Assembly: GCF_007483685.1 (NCBI RefSeq)
Contig: NZ_VMKN01000002.1
Span: 211,452 to 275,451, forward strand
Direction: 5' to 3'
Length of the DNA stretch: 64,000 nucleotides
Source of the DNA: Litoribacter populi
Lineage (GTDB): Bacteria > Bacteroidota > Bacteroidia > Cytophagales > Cyclobacteriaceae
Both the position numbers and the translations under genes were made by a program. Under the pieces are notes generated by a model, which did not search any database, was not told the DNA's origin, and saw only the letters and a list, made by a program, of their open reading frames with translations. Below, one piece after another: positions 26,680-37,283 of this stretch. How positions within the stretch are numbered: position 1 is the stretch's first letter; every line of letters starts with the position of its first letter.

Positions 26680-26910
26680 ATGCGTTTAGAAATCATTACA
26701 CCGGATAAGAAAGTATTTCAGGGTGAAGTATCAGAAGCTAGCTTCCCAGGAGCTAATGGTGCGTTTCAGGTATTACAGAACCACGCCCCTCTTGTTTCTG
26801 CCCTTTCCAAAGGCATAGTGGCCTTCACTACGGCCGAGGGAAGACAAACCTTGGAAGTTGACGGTGGTGTTGTAGAAGTCAAAGAAAACAACATTATCCT
26901 TCTAGCCTAA
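26680..26910 (+). CDS. atpC: F1Fo ATP synthase subunit epsilon (short form)
   Basis: 76-residue epsilon subunit comprising only the N-terminal beta-sandwich (MRLEIITPDKKVFQGEV to EVKENNIILLA). The C-terminal two-helix domain, which in E. coli and Bacillus inhibits ATP hydrolysis, is absent. The frame stops naturally, and a terminator follows at once, so this looks like the true length. Short forms are usual in this phylum. It lies 39 bp after atpD. Confidence 0.95.
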   Translation: MRLEIITPDKKVFQGEVSEASFPGANGAFQVLQNHAPLVSALSKGIVAFTTAEGRQTLEVDGGVVEVKENNIILLA

Positions 26911-26945
26911 AAGGTAGTGGCATAAACATTATTACAATACACTTT

Positions 26946-26977
26946 AAAAAAGCGGAGAGTTAATCTCCGCTTTTTTT
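26946..26977. terminator. Bidirectional terminator between atpC and glpF
   Basis: AAAAAAGCGGAGA (26946-26958) pairs with TCTCCGCTTTTTT (26964-26976) around GTTAA. T-runs occur on both strands, serving atpDC (plus) and glpDKF (minus). Confidence 0.92.
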
Positions 26978-26985
26978 GTTTCTTT

Positions 26986-27726
26986 TTATTCTAGGCCTGT
27001 CAACACGAGGTAAAGACCAGCAGCCAATGCAGACCCAACAAGCGGACCGAGAATTGGCACCCAACTGTAAGCCCAATCGCTGCTCCCTTTCCCCTTTATA
27101 GGTAGAATCTCGTGGACAAGTCGAGGTCCTAAATCTCTTGCCGGATTGATGGCGTAACCCGTTGTTCCTCCTAAAGCCAAGCCAATCACCCAAACCAAAA
27201 AAGCTACCGGAAGCGCCCCTATAGATCCTAGCCCAATCGGAGTACCAGTTTCATCCCCTATCATTGGGTGGGTGATGTGAAGGATGACAATAATTAAAAC
27301 GAAAGTCCCGGTAACCTCGGAAATAAAATTAGACGCATAATTTCTTATTGCCGCTACGGTTCCAAATGGAGCAAACTTAAGACTTGGGTCTGGAGTACGG
27401 TCAAAATGATCCTTATATACCAACCATGCCCCAAACGACCCAACAGCTGCTCCAAAAAACTGACTGACAACGTACCCTGGCACCATAGCCCAATCGAAGT
27501 CCCCAGTCAAAGCCAGGGCCAATGAAACGGCTGGATTGAGATGAGCCCCACTATATGGGCCAGCCACCACCACACCGATAAACACGCCCAATGCCCAAGC
27601 CGTAGTAATTACCATCCAACCACTCTGATACCCCTTAGTATCTTTCAAAACCACATTAGCTACTACCCCGGATCCCATTATAATCAGTAAGGCCGTACCT
27701 ATAAATTCAGCAACGTAAACGTTCAT
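26986..27726 (-). CDS. glpF: Glycerol facilitator / aquaporin (MIP family)
   Basis: 246-residue channel with six membrane helices and two NPA half-helices: HLNPAV (NPA 64-66) and AINPARDLGPR. The Asp after the second NPA (NPARD) is the mark of glycerol-conducting aquaglyceroporins. It is the last gene of glpD-glpK-glpF, 1 bp after glpK, which supports glycerol as substrate. It imports glycerol by facilitated diffusion for GlpK to trap. Confidence 0.93.
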   Translation of the reverse strand: MNVYVAEFIGTALLIIMGSGVVANVVLKDTKGYQSGWMVITTAWALGVFIGVVVAGPYSGAHLNPAVSLALALTGDFDWAMVPGYVVSQFFGAAVGSFGAWLVYKDHFDRTPDPSLKFAPFGTVAAIRNYASNFISEVTGTFVLIIVILHITHPMIGDETGTPIGLGSIGALPVAFLVWVIGLALGGTTGYAINPARDLGPRLVHEILPIKGKGSSDWAYSWVPILGPLVGSALAAGLYLVLTGLE

Positions 27727-27727
27727 A

Positions 27728-29230
27728 TCAATCTTCTATCCAATGGGAAGCTCTTTTCACGGCTTTATGCCAATAGTTTAATAGGGATTCTGCTTTTTCT
27801 ACTGTCATCTCGGGCTCAAACCTAGAGTCACTATTCCACAGGCTTTCTAGTTCAGTAGTATCCTTCCAAAACCCCACTGCCAGTCCGGCCAAGTATGCCG
27901 CTCCAAGTGCTGTTGTTTCCAACACCGCAGGTCTCAATATGGTACACCTAACCAAATCAGCCTGAAACTGCATCAAAAAATCATTGGCCGTAGCCCCACC
28001 GTCCACCCTCATTTCCTTGGTTGTCTCCCCACGATCCTTTTCCATGGAAGCCAAAACATCCTTAACCTGATAAGCTATGGCCTCTAAAGCCGCTCGGGCA
28101 AAATGTGCCTTTCCAGTACCTCTCGTGATTCCAAAGAATGCTCCTCGGGCCTTCGCATCCCAATGAGGCGCACCCAGGCCGGTTAATGCTGGCACAAAGT
28201 AAACCCCTTCATTATCCTCAAGTTGGCTGGCGAGAGTTTCACTATCCTCTGCTGTTTTAAATAATTCCAATTCGTCTCTTAGCCATTGAATGGCTGCACC
28301 ACCAATAAAAACACTTCCTTCTAAAGCATATGTTACCTTACCGTTGATTTTCCAGGCTACCGTGGTCAAAAGTTTGTTTGTAGAAAAAACCGGTTTTTCC
28401 CCAACATTCATCACCATAAAGCATCCCGTACCATATGTGGTCTTGACCATTCCATCCTTAAGACATAACTGCCCGAAAAGTGCGGCTTGTTGATCCCCGG
28501 CAATTCCCGCAATTGGAATTTTGGCAGAAAAAACATCCCCAGCTGTGGTACAATATACCTCACTTGAACTTTTGACCTCTGGCAACATTGAGATGGGAAT
28601 GTCAAATAACTCCAGAAGCTCCTCATCCCATATTTCTTCCTTGATATTAAAGAGCATTGTTCTGCTGGCATTGGTGATATCAGTAAGATGCTGGTTGCCA
28701 CTGGTAAGGTTGTAAATTAACCAGCTATCAATGGTACCGAAACACAATTCCCCAGCTTGGGCCTTCTCCCTAGCCCCCTCAACATTATTTAAAATCCAAT
28801 TAACCTTTGTCGCAGAAAAGTAGGAGTCGATAATTAAGCCTGTTTTTTCATTAATCAGTGCACCTTTACCTGCTTTTAAAAGTGTACTGCAATACTCAGC
28901 GGTACGTCGATCCTGCCATACAATAGCTTTGTTTATAGGTTGCCCCGTGTTCTTATCCCACACCACGGTAGTTTCTCTTTGATTGGTGATTCCGATTCCG
29001 GCTATTTGAGAAGGAGTGACACCCGACTTAGTCAAAGCTTCCATAGCCACTGTCGCCTGACTCGTCCAAATCTCTTTTGCATCATGCTCCACCCATCCGG
29101 GCTTTGGGAAATATTGCTTGAATTCCCTCTGAGCTACCGTCACAATTTCACCAGCTCGGTTAAAAAGTATAGCTCTGGAACTCGTGGTGCCCTGATCCAA
29201 AGCAAGGATATAAGTTTCTTTTCCTTCCAT
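27728..29230 (-). CDS. glpK: Glycerol kinase
   Basis: Phosphorylates glycerol to glycerol-3-phosphate. The start is the ATG at 29230 ([20 protein letters not shown]); a TTG three codons upstream overlaps the glpD stop and is less likely. About 500 residues, the normal length, with the FGGY-kinase ATP motif [17 protein letters not shown], and the C-terminal signature [20 protein letters not shown]. It sits between glpD (5 bp upstream) and glpF (1 bp downstream). Confidence 0.96.
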   Translation of the reverse strand: MEGKETYILALDQGTTSSRAILFNRAGEIVTVAQREFKQYFPKPGWVEHDAKEIWTSQATVAMEALTKSGVTPSQIAGIGITNQRETTVVWDKNTGQPINKAIVWQDRRTAEYCSTLLKAGKGALINEKTGLIIDSYFSATKVNWILNNVEGAREKAQAGELCFGTIDSWLIYNLTSGNQHLTDITNASRTMLFNIKEEIWDEELLELFDIPISMLPEVKSSSEVYCTTAGDVFSAKIPIAGIAGDQQAALFGQLCLKDGMVKTTYGTGCFMVMNVGEKPVFSTNKLLTTVAWKINGKVTYALEGSVFIGGAAIQWLRDELELFKTAEDSETLASQLEDNEGVYFVPALTGLGAPHWDAKARGAFFGITRGTGKAHFARAALEAIAYQVKDVLASMEKDRGETTKEMRVDGGATANDFLMQFQADLVRCTILRPAVLETTALGAAYLAGLAVGFWKDTTELESLWNSDSRFEPEMTVEKAESLLNYWHKAVKRASHWIED

Positions 29231-29235
29231 AAAAA

Positions 29236-30789
29236 TCAATTCAAGATGTATTTTTTCGCAAGCTTCTCAAAACTTTTCAATTCGGACTCAATCCACTCCT
29301 CATTTTTACCCAGCTCTTTAGCCATTATCGCCGCTACCTTCGGGGCCATCTCTACTGCAACTTTGGCATCTAACACCAAAATCCTGATTCTCCGTGAAAG
29401 GAAATCTTCAATATGGTGAGCCATTTCCTTTCTAACGGCCCAAGCTACCTGCCCCTGGATGTAAGGGTATTCTGGGTGAAGTTTCTGCTTAAAATCAGAA
29501 CCTTCTTCTAAAAGCCTTAAAAAATCAGTCTCCTCACTCCCATACATTGAAAAAGTAGAATTAGGTAATTGATCTTGATAACCAAACAATTTAAGATTTG
29601 CGGAATTGGACTTTATCTTGAGACCTAGTACCTTTTGAACTTTGTCGACGGTATCTTCTCCCATTTTTCGAAAAGTGGTCCATTTCCCTCCTACAAGTGT
29701 TATCAGCCCACTATCAGAAACGGTAATTTTGTGACTTCTTGAAATCTCTTTAGTCTTTGTCATTCCTTCTTTGGGAGCGGCTAATGGACGAAGCCCTGCA
29801 AACACAGACCTGACATCCTGAAGCGTCGGCTTCTGATTTAAATATTTCCCAGCATTTTTTAATACAAATTGAATCTCTTTTTTTAAGGCAACAGGTTCCA
29901 ATTTTACTCGCTTACGCAAAGTATCTGTAGTTCCCAACATCAGCTTGCCATGCCAGGGAACAATAAATAAAACCCTCCCGTCTGTAGTTTGAGGGATCAT
30001 CAAAGCGCTATCTCCTTCAAAAAATCTTTTCTCCAATATCAAATGAATCCCCTGACTCGGGCGGATAGATTTTTTCATTTCAGGAGAGTCCAGCTTCATG
30101 ATTTTATCGGCAAAAACGCCCGTTGCATTGACTACCACACTCCCTTTGATCTTAAAGTGTTCTCCTGATATTTCATCTTTACACCCTACTCCAATAACCT
30201 TCCCTTGGGAATTCTTCAGCAATTTATCAACCTTCACATAATTGGCTGAGCAGCCCCCAAGCTCATCACAAGTCCTAACTAAGGCAATAGCCAAACGGGC
30301 GTCATCAAACTGCCCATCAAAATATTCAATCCCTGCGCGTAGATTTTTCTTCTTGAGTTGCGGAAATCGTTTAAAAACCTCCTCTTTACTTAAAAGGGAG
30401 GACGAACCAATATTTTTACCTCCCGCTAAAAGGTCATAAACCTTAAGTCCAAGCCAATATTTAACCTGATGCCACAGAGAGTAAATAGGAATGATAAAAG
30501 GTTGTGCCTCGACCAAGTGTGGGGCTTGTTTGATAAGATAACCACGTTCAAGCAGAGCTTCGCGTACCAAGGCAAGATTTCCCTGGGCCAAATACCTAAC
30601 CCCTCCATGGATCAATTTGGTACTTCTACTGGAAGTACCTTTGGCAAAATCAGATTTCTCTATTAAAGCCACCTTCATCCCCCTGCTTAAGGCGTCCAAA
30701 GCTACACCTAGCCCAGACGCACCTCCACCGATGACGATCAAATCCCACTTCTCAGAAATTAAACGTTGAACATTATTAACTCTATGCAT
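29236..30789 (-). CDS. glpD: Glycerol-3-phosphate dehydrogenase (FAD)
   Basis: Respiratory flavoenzyme that oxidises glycerol-3-phosphate to DHAP and passes electrons to quinone. The FAD-binding motif [15 protein letters not shown] is near residue 20, followed by the FAD-contact motif [18 protein letters not shown]-terminal helical DAO domain is present (total 517 residues). It is the first gene of the operon glpD-glpK-glpF. No glpR-type regulator is adjacent. Confidence 0.95.
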   Translation of the reverse strand: MHRVNNVQRLISEKWDLIVIGGGASGLGVALDALSRGMKVALIEKSDFAKGTSSRSTKLIHGGVRYLAQGNLALVREALLERGYLIKQAPHLVEAQPFIIPIYSLWHQVKYWLGLKVYDLLAGGKNIGSSSLLSKEEVFKRFPQLKKKNLRAGIEYFDGQFDDARLAIALVRTCDELGGCSANYVKVDKLLKNSQGKVIGVGCKDEISGEHFKIKGSVVVNATGVFADKIMKLDSPEMKKSIRPSQGIHLILEKRFFEGDSALMIPQTTDGRVLFIVPWHGKLMLGTTDTLRKRVKLEPVALKKEIQFVLKNAGKYLNQKPTLQDVRSVFAGLRPLAAPKEGMTKTKEISRSHKITVSDSGLITLVGGKWTTFRKMGEDTVDKVQKVLGLKIKSNSANLKLFGYQDQLPNSTFSMYGSEETDFLRLLEEGSDFKQKLHPEYPYIQGQVAWAVRKEMAHHIEDFLSRRIRILVLDAKVAVEMAPKVAAIMAKELGKNEEWIESELKSFEKLAKKYILN

Positions 30790-30844
30790 AAAAAATTTGG
30801 TGATATAATCCTAATTTGAGCAAAAAAGCTGATTTTTCCAATAA

Positions 30845-30875
30845 ATAAAAAAGCCGAGACTAATTGGTCTCGGCT
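30845..30875 (-). terminator. Terminator after the TraB-like / histidine phosphatase pair
   Basis: AGCCGAGAC (30852-30860) pairs with GTCTCGGCT (30867-30875). The minus-strand side carries a run of T residues, and the element lies 38 bp beyond the stop of the minus-strand phosphatase gene. Confidence 0.88.
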
Positions 30876-30912
30876 CTCTCAAGTTTTAATTATTTATTCG
30901 CAGATCATCAAA

Positions 30913-31428
30913 TTACTCAAAATCACTAAATTTCTTCGAATCCAACCTCGTGGCTCCTTGATCAGTAATATATACAACGAAGATGTTTTCGTAATCTGAT
31001 TCATCCAATTCTTCCATAATCTCATGACCAACCAATAAATTGACCAAATGATGAATCGTGTTGGAGTGGCCAATGACAACCACATTATCAGTTTCCTCCT
31101 GTAGTTTGGCTACAACTTCCCCATGTTTATTGGTATCATAAAGCTGAATTCCCAAACCTCTTTCATCAGCAAATGGCATGATGGTGTTTCTGGTCCTTTT
31201 GGTATCCGAGCTGTAAACCTTATTGATATCCTTATCATTCAATATGGGTTTTAGCCTTTCTGCCCTTGCCTCTCCTTCCGGAGACAAGGCCGGATCATTT
31301 TTGTCAGCAAGTTTTTCTCCATGACGGATTATAAAAATGGCTCTTTCATCTTCCTGTGCCTGCCCAAAGACAGAAAAATTCAAATAAAGACTCAATATTA
31401 ATAAGAAAGGTAAGCACTTTTTAAACAT
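30913..31428 (-). CDS. Histidine phosphatase family protein, exported
   Basis: 171-residue phosphatase of the phosphoglycerate-mutase superfamily. Signal peptide (to about FGQAQ) precedes the catalytic motif IIRHGEK (RHG at 35-37) and the second catalytic His121 in VVIGHSN. Its size resembles SixA, but the export signal points to a periplasmic phosphomonoesterase. The ATG overlaps the TAA of the upstream TraB-like gene by one base (TAATG), implying translational coupling. Confidence 0.87.
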   Translation of the reverse strand: MFKKCLPFLLILSLYLNFSVFGQAQEDERAIFIIRHGEKLADKNDPALSPEGEARAERLKPILNDKDINKVYSSDTKRTRNTIMPFADERGLGIQLYDTNKHGEVVAKLQEETDNVVVIGHSNTIHHLVNLLVGHEIMEELDESDYENIFVVYITDQGATRLDSKKFSDFE

Positions 31429-32282
31429 TACTCTTCGATTACGGTAACTGTATATCCTTCGTTTCTAAGCAAATTAAGCAATCCAAGCTCTCCACCCAAA
31501 TGACCGGCCCCAACAGCAAAAAACTTTTGGCCTTCTTCCATAAAGCTTTTCATGGGCTCTATCCAGTTTTTATTTCGATTATGTAGCATCACATCCTGAT
31601 AATTTTTGTATTCAGGGCTCTCTCCCACTATTTCTACCATTTTATTCACATCCTTTGTTTTATAGGTATCGATCAGTTTTCTAAACTCTCTTCTACCCTT
31701 TTCAAAATCAGAAACATAGTCATAAAGATTTTTGTACTGCTCTTCTAATGGAATGTGCTCAAATACAGACAACTGGTCCTGAATGGTTTCCAAACCCTCT
31801 ACTGTTCTTTCATTTTCTTTAGCTATCTGCATAAGCTCAATTTCATAAGCCTTTGTTTCACATTCCAACATTTTGGGATATAGCATGGAAAGTAGCATGA
31901 ATGGTCGCATAGATTTCATCATCGAGATATCCACAGCCGCATTTTCCAAAAGAAAATCTTTAGTAGCGATAAACTCTTCGTCGTCCAAGAAGTCGGTAAT
32001 TTTTTCCCCATCAGGATTGTTGATATTTGCAAACACAATCTGCATCATAGAGGGATCGTCAAGATCAATTTCCAGCACCAAACTTTGAGATTCAGCAACT
32101 TTTTGAACAACCTGATCACTTAGCTCAAAATCCTCCTCACAGATAATATGAATGGTTCCAAATAGGTAGGATGACTTTTCTAGGCCATTACCGCTGATTT
32201 CATAAAGAAGTCCCTTATCCTGCGCAAGGCTTGTAAAAACAATTGCGAAGGTCGCCAAAAATAAAAGTAGATTTTTTTTCAT
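31428..32282 (-). CDS. TraB/GumN family protein
   Basis: 284-residue exported protein. Signal peptide (about residues 1-20, ending SLAQD) precedes the TraB-fold signatures: SSYLFGTIHI (GTIH at 42-45), ETIQDQLSVFEHIPLEEQ and the C-terminal FAVGAGHLGG. The two GxxH motifs are the proposed active-site residues of this peptidase-like fold. Substrate unknown. It is transcribed with the overlapping histidine phosphatase gene. Confidence 0.88.
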   Translation of the reverse strand: MKKNLLLFLATFAIVFTSLAQDKGLLYEISGNGLEKSSYLFGTIHIICEEDFELSDQVVQKVAESQSLVLEIDLDDPSMMQIVFANINNPDGEKITDFLDDEEFIATKDFLLENAAVDISMMKSMRPFMLLSMLYPKMLECETKAYEIELMQIAKENERTVEGLETIQDQLSVFEHIPLEEQYKNLYDYVSDFEKGRREFRKLIDTYKTKDVNKMVEIVGESPEYKNYQDVMLHNRNKNWIEPMKSFMEEGQKFFAVGAGHLGGELGLLNLLRNEGYTVTVIEE

Positions 32283-32303
32283 TGGAGAAAGATAAATTGT
32301 GAA

Positions 32304-33038
32304 TTATCCACTATAGGTATTATCCAAGTGCTGGTCTTTAGCTTTTACATCCTCAAATTCCAGGAATTGTTCCCAAAAGGGCTCTGTAGGCAATCCAGCT
32401 CTTAGAAATAATTTTTCGTTTTTTATGGGATGCACAAATACCAAATGGAAAGCATGCAGATTAATGCTTGCATCACTGTTTGGCTTCGCAAATCCATACT
32501 TGAGATCCCCTCTGATAGGGCAACCCATTGAGGCTAACTGCACGCGAATTTGATGTGGCCTACCAGTTTTTGGTCTAACCTCAAGTAGCCAATGGTCATT
32601 CAGCTTGCCTAATCGCTTGTAGTTAAGTTCAGACTTTTGGCTTCCAGGCACCTCTTCCTCATGGGCAGTCACAGTATTGCGCTTCTCATCTTTTACCAAA
32701 TAATGCGTGAGTTTACCCATTTCCTCTTTCGGCTTCCTCTTTACGATAGCCCAATAGACTTTGTGGATATCACGCTTTCTGAAAAGCTCCATCATCCTTT
32801 CAAGGCCTTTGCTCGTCCGTGCAAATACTACTAGGCCACTTACTGGCCTATCCAAGCGGTGCACTGGATGTAGAAAAACCTCCCCTGGCTTTTCATATTT
32901 ATATTTGATGTACTCTTTGCAATAATCGGTCAGCGTTTTATCTCCTGTCTTATCTCCTTGAACTAATACTCCCGCTGCTTTATTTACAACCAACAAGTGG
33001 TTATCTTCATATACTACCGTAAAAGGCTGTTTTCTCAT
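32304..33038 (-). CDS. RluA-family RNA pseudouridine synthase
   Basis: Isomerises uridine to pseudouridine in rRNA or tRNA. The catalytic motif HRLDRPVSG carries Asp63. The RPKTGRPHQIRVQLA signature is also present. At 244 residues it has only the catalytic domain, without an S4 domain, like the RluC/RluA short forms. Target site unknown. It is 21 bp upstream of the TraB-like gene on the same strand. Confidence 0.93.
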   Translation of the reverse strand: MRKQPFTVVYEDNHLLVVNKAAGVLVQGDKTGDKTLTDYCKEYIKYKYEKPGEVFLHPVHRLDRPVSGLVVFARTSKGLERMMELFRKRDIHKVYWAIVKRKPKEEMGKLTHYLVKDEKRNTVTAHEEEVPGSQKSELNYKRLGKLNDHWLLEVRPKTGRPHQIRVQLASMGCPIRGDLKYGFAKPNSDASINLHAFHLVFVHPIKNEKLFLRAGLPTEPFWEQFLEFEDVKAKDQHLDNTYSG

Positions 33039-33223
33039 TTTAACGCAATTTTTTCAAGGCAAAGGTAGCCAAAAAGTAAGTCAATTAGGGTGTCAAATAT
33101 TCGGGATACTCAAAGATAATTGTTTTATTGACAAAAGCTAAATATTTATTAAAATTTTTATATAAATAACAAAGTACTATTCTGACTGTTTTTACTTAAA
33201 CCTTTAAACTTAAATGGGCATTT

Positions 33224-34168
33224 ATGTCGAACAAACTGATGACGACTATCAAGGATACTTGGGAAATCCTTAAAACTGCCGTCAAATATTTAAAAGAAGA
33301 CGAACCAATAGTCTATTGCGCGGCGATAGCCTTTTTTACAATTTTTTCCCTCCCCGCTATATTGATTGTAATCTTACTAGTGGGCATACTTTTCTTCGAT
33401 GAGGAAACCATCAAAGATGAGATCCTTAATCAAGCGGATGAATTCATTGGCCGGGAAGCCGCAGAGCAGGTTGAAGAAGTCTTGATGAATGTCATGGAAA
33501 CCCCAAGCGGATTTTGGTATATACTGATCGGGGTTCTAGTGATCATCAAGAGTGCGACGATGATATTTTTCATCGTTCAAAAAGCGCTCAACTCAATCTG
33601 GCAAGTTACTTTAAAGAAAAAAGTAAACTATCTCCGCTTTCTCAAGTATAGATCCATCACCTTATTGATGGTTATTGGCTTAGGGTTAATATTAGTGATC
33701 GGTCTAATGATGGATACAGTCATATCGATAATGGGATCAGAGCTCCAAAGTATCATTCCAGGGGACTCCCATCACACTATCACAGCCTTAAATTTGCTTT
33801 TTAACTTTATTGTTATCTTAACGTTCTTCACTACCATTCACAAAGCTCTTCCTGACGCAAAAATCCCTTGGCAGGATGCCTTGGCAGGTGGAATCATCAC
33901 TTCTATTTTGTTCATGATAGGTAAGCAAGTCATTAACCTCATCTTAGCAGAAATAGAAATAGCCGATTATTACGCTGCAGCAGGTTCACTCGTAATCATC
34001 CTCCTTTGGATATTTTACAGCAGCATAATTCTATTTCTTGGTGGTGAAATTACCAAGGCTTATACCACCCATCGGGGGGTGGAAATAAAACCTAAGCCAA
34101 TAGCCGTAAAATATGAAAAAAACATACGGTATGGAGATGATGATGAGGAAGACGAAAATGAGGAATAA
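33224..34168 (+). CDS. YihY/BrkB-family membrane protein
   Basis: 314-residue inner-membrane protein with six hydrophobic segments. Family signatures are CAAIAFFTIFSLPAIL in the first helix, KALPDAKIPWQDALAGG, and YAAAGSLVIILLWIFYSSII. The acidic C-terminus ends GDDDEEDENEE. Function is uncertain: the family was once annotated as ribonuclease BN in error and is now seen as a possible transporter. It stands alone. Confidence 0.9.
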   Translation: MSNKLMTTIKDTWEILKTAVKYLKEDEPIVYCAAIAFFTIFSLPAILIVILLVGILFFDEETIKDEILNQADEFIGREAAEQVEEVLMNVMETPSGFWYILIGVLVIIKSATMIFFIVQKALNSIWQVTLKKKVNYLRFLKYRSITLLMVIGLGLILVIGLMMDTVISIMGSELQSIIPGDSHHTITALNLLFNFIVILTFFTTIHKALPDAKIPWQDALAGGIITSILFMIGKQVINLILAEIEIADYYAAAGSLVIILLWIFYSSIILFLGGEITKAYTTHRGVEIKPKPIAVKYEKNIRYGDDDEEDENEE

Positions 34169-34172
34169 CAAC

Positions 34173-34196
34173 AAAAAAAGGGGCGCTTAGCCCCTT
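34173..34196 (-). terminator. Hairpin between yihY-like gene and prfC
   Basis: AAGGGGC (34178-34184) pairs with GCCCCTT (34190-34196). The T-run is on the minus strand, so it mainly serves prfC, but the stem lies just after the plus-strand stop and may act for both. Confidence 0.75.
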
Positions 34197-34278
34197 AAAA
34201 TATTTACTTTACTTCCTACAAATACAGAACGATTAAAATCAGATTTAAGGTCGGTCCAGCCTTTGGGCTCTGTAAAAT

Positions 34279-35859
34279 TTAAAACTCAGAGGTGAAGTGG
34301 AATTCAATATCAGGATAATTGTCCTGCACCATTTGAAGCCATGATTTTGATTCAGCCATAAATACCAGTTTGCCTTCCTTGTCTCTAGCAATGTGACGGT
34401 TTTTCGACCTCACAAATTCATCGAGGGCTTTTTTATCCGTACTGCTTATCCAACAAGCCTTGTATAAGTTCATCGGGGAAAATTCCACCGTAGCGTTGTA
34501 TTCATTTTTTAACCTGAATTGGATAACTTCAAATTGAAGCTGACCAACGGTACCAATTACCTTTCTTGATCCCATTTCAAAGGTAAACAACTGTGCCACC
34601 CCCTCTTCCATCAACTGCTTTAACCCCTTTTCCATTTGTTTGGTTTTCATGGCGTCCTTATTGATTACCTCACGGAAGATTTCGGGAGAGAAGCTTGGAA
34701 TACCTTTAAAGGTCATGTTCTCCCCATCGGTAAGAGTGTCGCCGATTTTCAAGTTTCCTGTATCATAAAGACCTACAATATCACCAGGAAAAGCCTCATC
34801 AACAATTTCCTTGTCTTGTGCCATAAAGGAAGTGACATTAGAAAACCTTAAAGGCTTAGTCCCCCTCACCTGGTTATAAGGTTTGTTTCTTTCAAACTTT
34901 CCAGAGCAAATTCTTAAGAAAGCAATTCGGTTTCTGTGATTCGGATCCATGTTGGCGTGAATCTTAAACACAAACCCAGAAAAGTTTTTCTCATCAGGCA
35001 CCACTTCTCTATCTTCAGTATTTCGGCTTTTTGGACCTGGAGCAATCTTAATGAAAGTATCCAACATCTCATTCACCCCAAAGTTATTCACGGCCGAACC
35101 AAAAAACACAGGTGCAACTTTACCCTCCAAATATTCCTTAGGATCAAAATCCGGGTACACACCCTCGATCAATTCTACGTCTTCACGCAGTTGCTCGGCA
35201 TAGTTAGGACCGATTTTATCAACTAGCTTACTATCCTCCAAGTCTTTAATCTCCAACCGATCATCACTTAGCTGTCGCTGACTTGGGGTATATAAGTTTA
35301 ATTTTTTATCATAAAGGTTATAAACCCCTTTAAAGCTTTTCCCCATCCCTATTGGCCAGGAAAGTGGACGTACTTTGATATTAAGTTTTTCCTCCACCTC
35401 ATCCAACAAATCATAGGGATCTCTACCTTCCCTATCCAGCTTGTTGATAAAACAAATCACTGGGGTATTTCTCATCCTACAGACTTCCATGAGCTTTTCT
35501 GTCTGAATTTCCACACCCTTTACACAGTCTATTACCATGATCACCGAATCCACCGCCGTCAAAGTCCTATATGTATCCTCTGCAAAATCTTGGTGACCCG
35601 GGGTATCGAGAAGGTTGATCTTGATCTCCTTGTATTCAAATCCCATCACCGAGGTGGCCACCGAGATACCTCTTTGTTTCTCGATCTCCATCCAGTCAGA
35701 CTTGGTCGCCGTGTCAATTTTATTTGATTTTACCGCACCGGCGGTCTTGATGGCTCCCCCAAAAAGCAGAAGCTTCTCGGTAAGAGTAGTTTTACCGGCA
35801 TCAGGGTGAGCAATAATGGCGAAGGTTCTTCTTTTTTGGATCTCTTTGGTCAGGCTCAT
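34279..35859 (-). CDS. prfC: Peptide chain release factor 3
   Basis: GTPase that removes RF1/RF2 from the ribosome after termination. The 526-residue protein has the P-loop [10 protein letters not shown] near residue 17, DTPGHQDF (G3) and NKLDREGRD (G4). RF3-specific features include [13 protein letters not shown] and the C-terminal [13 protein letters not shown]. It is monocistronic. Confidence 0.96.
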   Translation of the reverse strand: MSLTKEIQKRRTFAIIAHPDAGKTTLTEKLLLFGGAIKTAGAVKSNKIDTATKSDWMEIEKQRGISVATSVMGFEYKEIKINLLDTPGHQDFAEDTYRTLTAVDSVIMVIDCVKGVEIQTEKLMEVCRMRNTPVICFINKLDREGRDPYDLLDEVEEKLNIKVRPLSWPIGMGKSFKGVYNLYDKKLNLYTPSQRQLSDDRLEIKDLEDSKLVDKIGPNYAEQLREDVELIEGVYPDFDPKEYLEGKVAPVFFGSAVNNFGVNEMLDTFIKIAPGPKSRNTEDREVVPDEKNFSGFVFKIHANMDPNHRNRIAFLRICSGKFERNKPYNQVRGTKPLRFSNVTSFMAQDKEIVDEAFPGDIVGLYDTGNLKIGDTLTDGENMTFKGIPSFSPEIFREVINKDAMKTKQMEKGLKQLMEEGVAQLFTFEMGSRKVIGTVGQLQFEVIQFRLKNEYNATVEFSPMNLYKACWISSTDKKALDEFVRSKNRHIARDKEGKLVFMAESKSWLQMVQDNYPDIEFHFTSEF

Positions 35860-35924
35860 TTCTGGTAGGATTCTATTAATCAGGGGGCAAAGGTAAGCTT
35901 ATTATCCTTAAATCGGAAACAATC

Positions 35925-37130
35925 TTAATCACCCTTAACTGTATCGGCTGCGTGTAAAATAATCCTAAAAGTCGTACCCTTCCCCAATTCGGAATTTTTA
36001 ACAAAAATCTTCCCTTTATGGTAGCCTTCCATGATTCTTTTGGCCAAAGTAAGTCCCAATCCCCATCCCCTTTGGCGAGTAGTAAACCCAGGGTTAAACA
36101 CCCTTTTGTACATACTTTTCTCCATGCCTTTACCTGTATCTGTGATATCTACAATAACAAATTTATCGCCATCTCTAAGCAACTGAATGGTTATCCCTCC
36201 CCTGCCTTTCATGGCATCCACAGCATTCTTACAAATATTTTCCACCACCCATTCAAACAACGGCTTGTTCACCATTGCCATCATGTTGTGGTCAGGAGCT
36301 AGAAGATTGATTTCCACCTTGCTCGATAAGCGGGGGCGGAGATAGTTTACCGTATCCTCAATAGCCTGAAATACATTTTCCGGCTGGATGACAGGCGTGC
36401 TTCCGATGTTACTAAACCTCTCCGTCACCATACGCAGTTTAATCACATCCTTGTCCATCTCCTCGATTACCTCCTTGTTTTCTTCCCAAACTGGGGAGTT
36501 TTTCAAGTATTCGATCCAGGCCATTAAAGAGGCTAGTGGAGTACCTAACTGGTGGGCTGTCTCTTTCGTCAAACCTGCCCAAACCCGATTCTGCTCAGCT
36601 ATCTTTGACTGATTAAATACGGTGTAGGCCAGCAATCCAAACACGAGGATAACGGAAAGTTGAACATATGGGTAAAATTGCAATCTTCTAAGCAATTCAG
36701 AATTACGGTAGTAAATAAAAACTTCCTCAGTAGCCATTATAGGCTCATATTCGGCTTTCATTCTGAGTAGCTCCAACCTCAGCTGCTCCTGTATTTCGCT
36801 ATCAGTACTTTTTGGAGGGAGTTTAATGTTTTTGTGCTCATAAGGATCTCCTAGAGCATCTGCTATTATTACAGGAATACTGGTGTTTTCTACTATAATC
36901 TCTTGGTAGATCCAAGTAAGATTATCATCCCCACTAGCAGCATACTCAATAGCACTAGCAAAGAGATCTACTTGGCGTTTTTCCCTTTCCTTCAATTCCA
37001 CTACCAAAAGGTCTGTATAATATATGGAACCTATACTTATGATAATGGAGACAATAAAAATGATCCATTTCACCTTACCGCGATTTTGATAAAGGTCAAT
37101 GGATTTGAGATCCTGAAATCTATTTTTCAT
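35925..37130 (-). CDS. Sensor histidine kinase (orphan)
   Basis: 401-residue membrane kinase. One helix near residues 22-42 and a second near 160-178 flank a periplasmic or extracytoplasmic sensor region of about 115 residues. The phosphoacceptor is in KETAHQLGTPLASLMAWIEY (His near 192). The ATPase boxes are N (NICKNAVDAM), G1 (DTGKGM) and G2 (GWGLGLTLAKRI). No response regulator gene is adjacent, so its partner must be elsewhere. The stimulus is unknown. Confidence 0.9.
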   Translation of the reverse strand: MKNRFQDLKSIDLYQNRGKVKWIIFIVSIIISIGSIYYTDLLVVELKEREKRQVDLFASAIEYAASGDDNLTWIYQEIIVENTSIPVIIADALGDPYEHKNIKLPPKSTDSEIQEQLRLELLRMKAEYEPIMATEEVFIYYRNSELLRRLQFYPYVQLSVILVFGLLAYTVFNQSKIAEQNRVWAGLTKETAHQLGTPLASLMAWIEYLKNSPVWEENKEVIEEMDKDVIKLRMVTERFSNIGSTPVIQPENVFQAIEDTVNYLRPRLSSKVEINLLAPDHNMMAMVNKPLFEWVVENICKNAVDAMKGRGGITIQLLRDGDKFVIVDITDTGKGMEKSMYKRVFNPGFTTRQRGWGLGLTLAKRIMEGYHKGKIFVKNSELGKGTTFRIILHAADTVKGD

Positions 37131-37283
37131 AAAAGGGGAATACGCAACACAATGTAGAAACTGGTTTAATAACTCTGCTTACTGATAGTTATTATCTATT
37201 TCGAATAGAAATTAACAGTTTGACCTATTTTAGGTATTTTTATAACTTGTGGTAAATTAAGAAAAACCAAAATAAATCACCAT

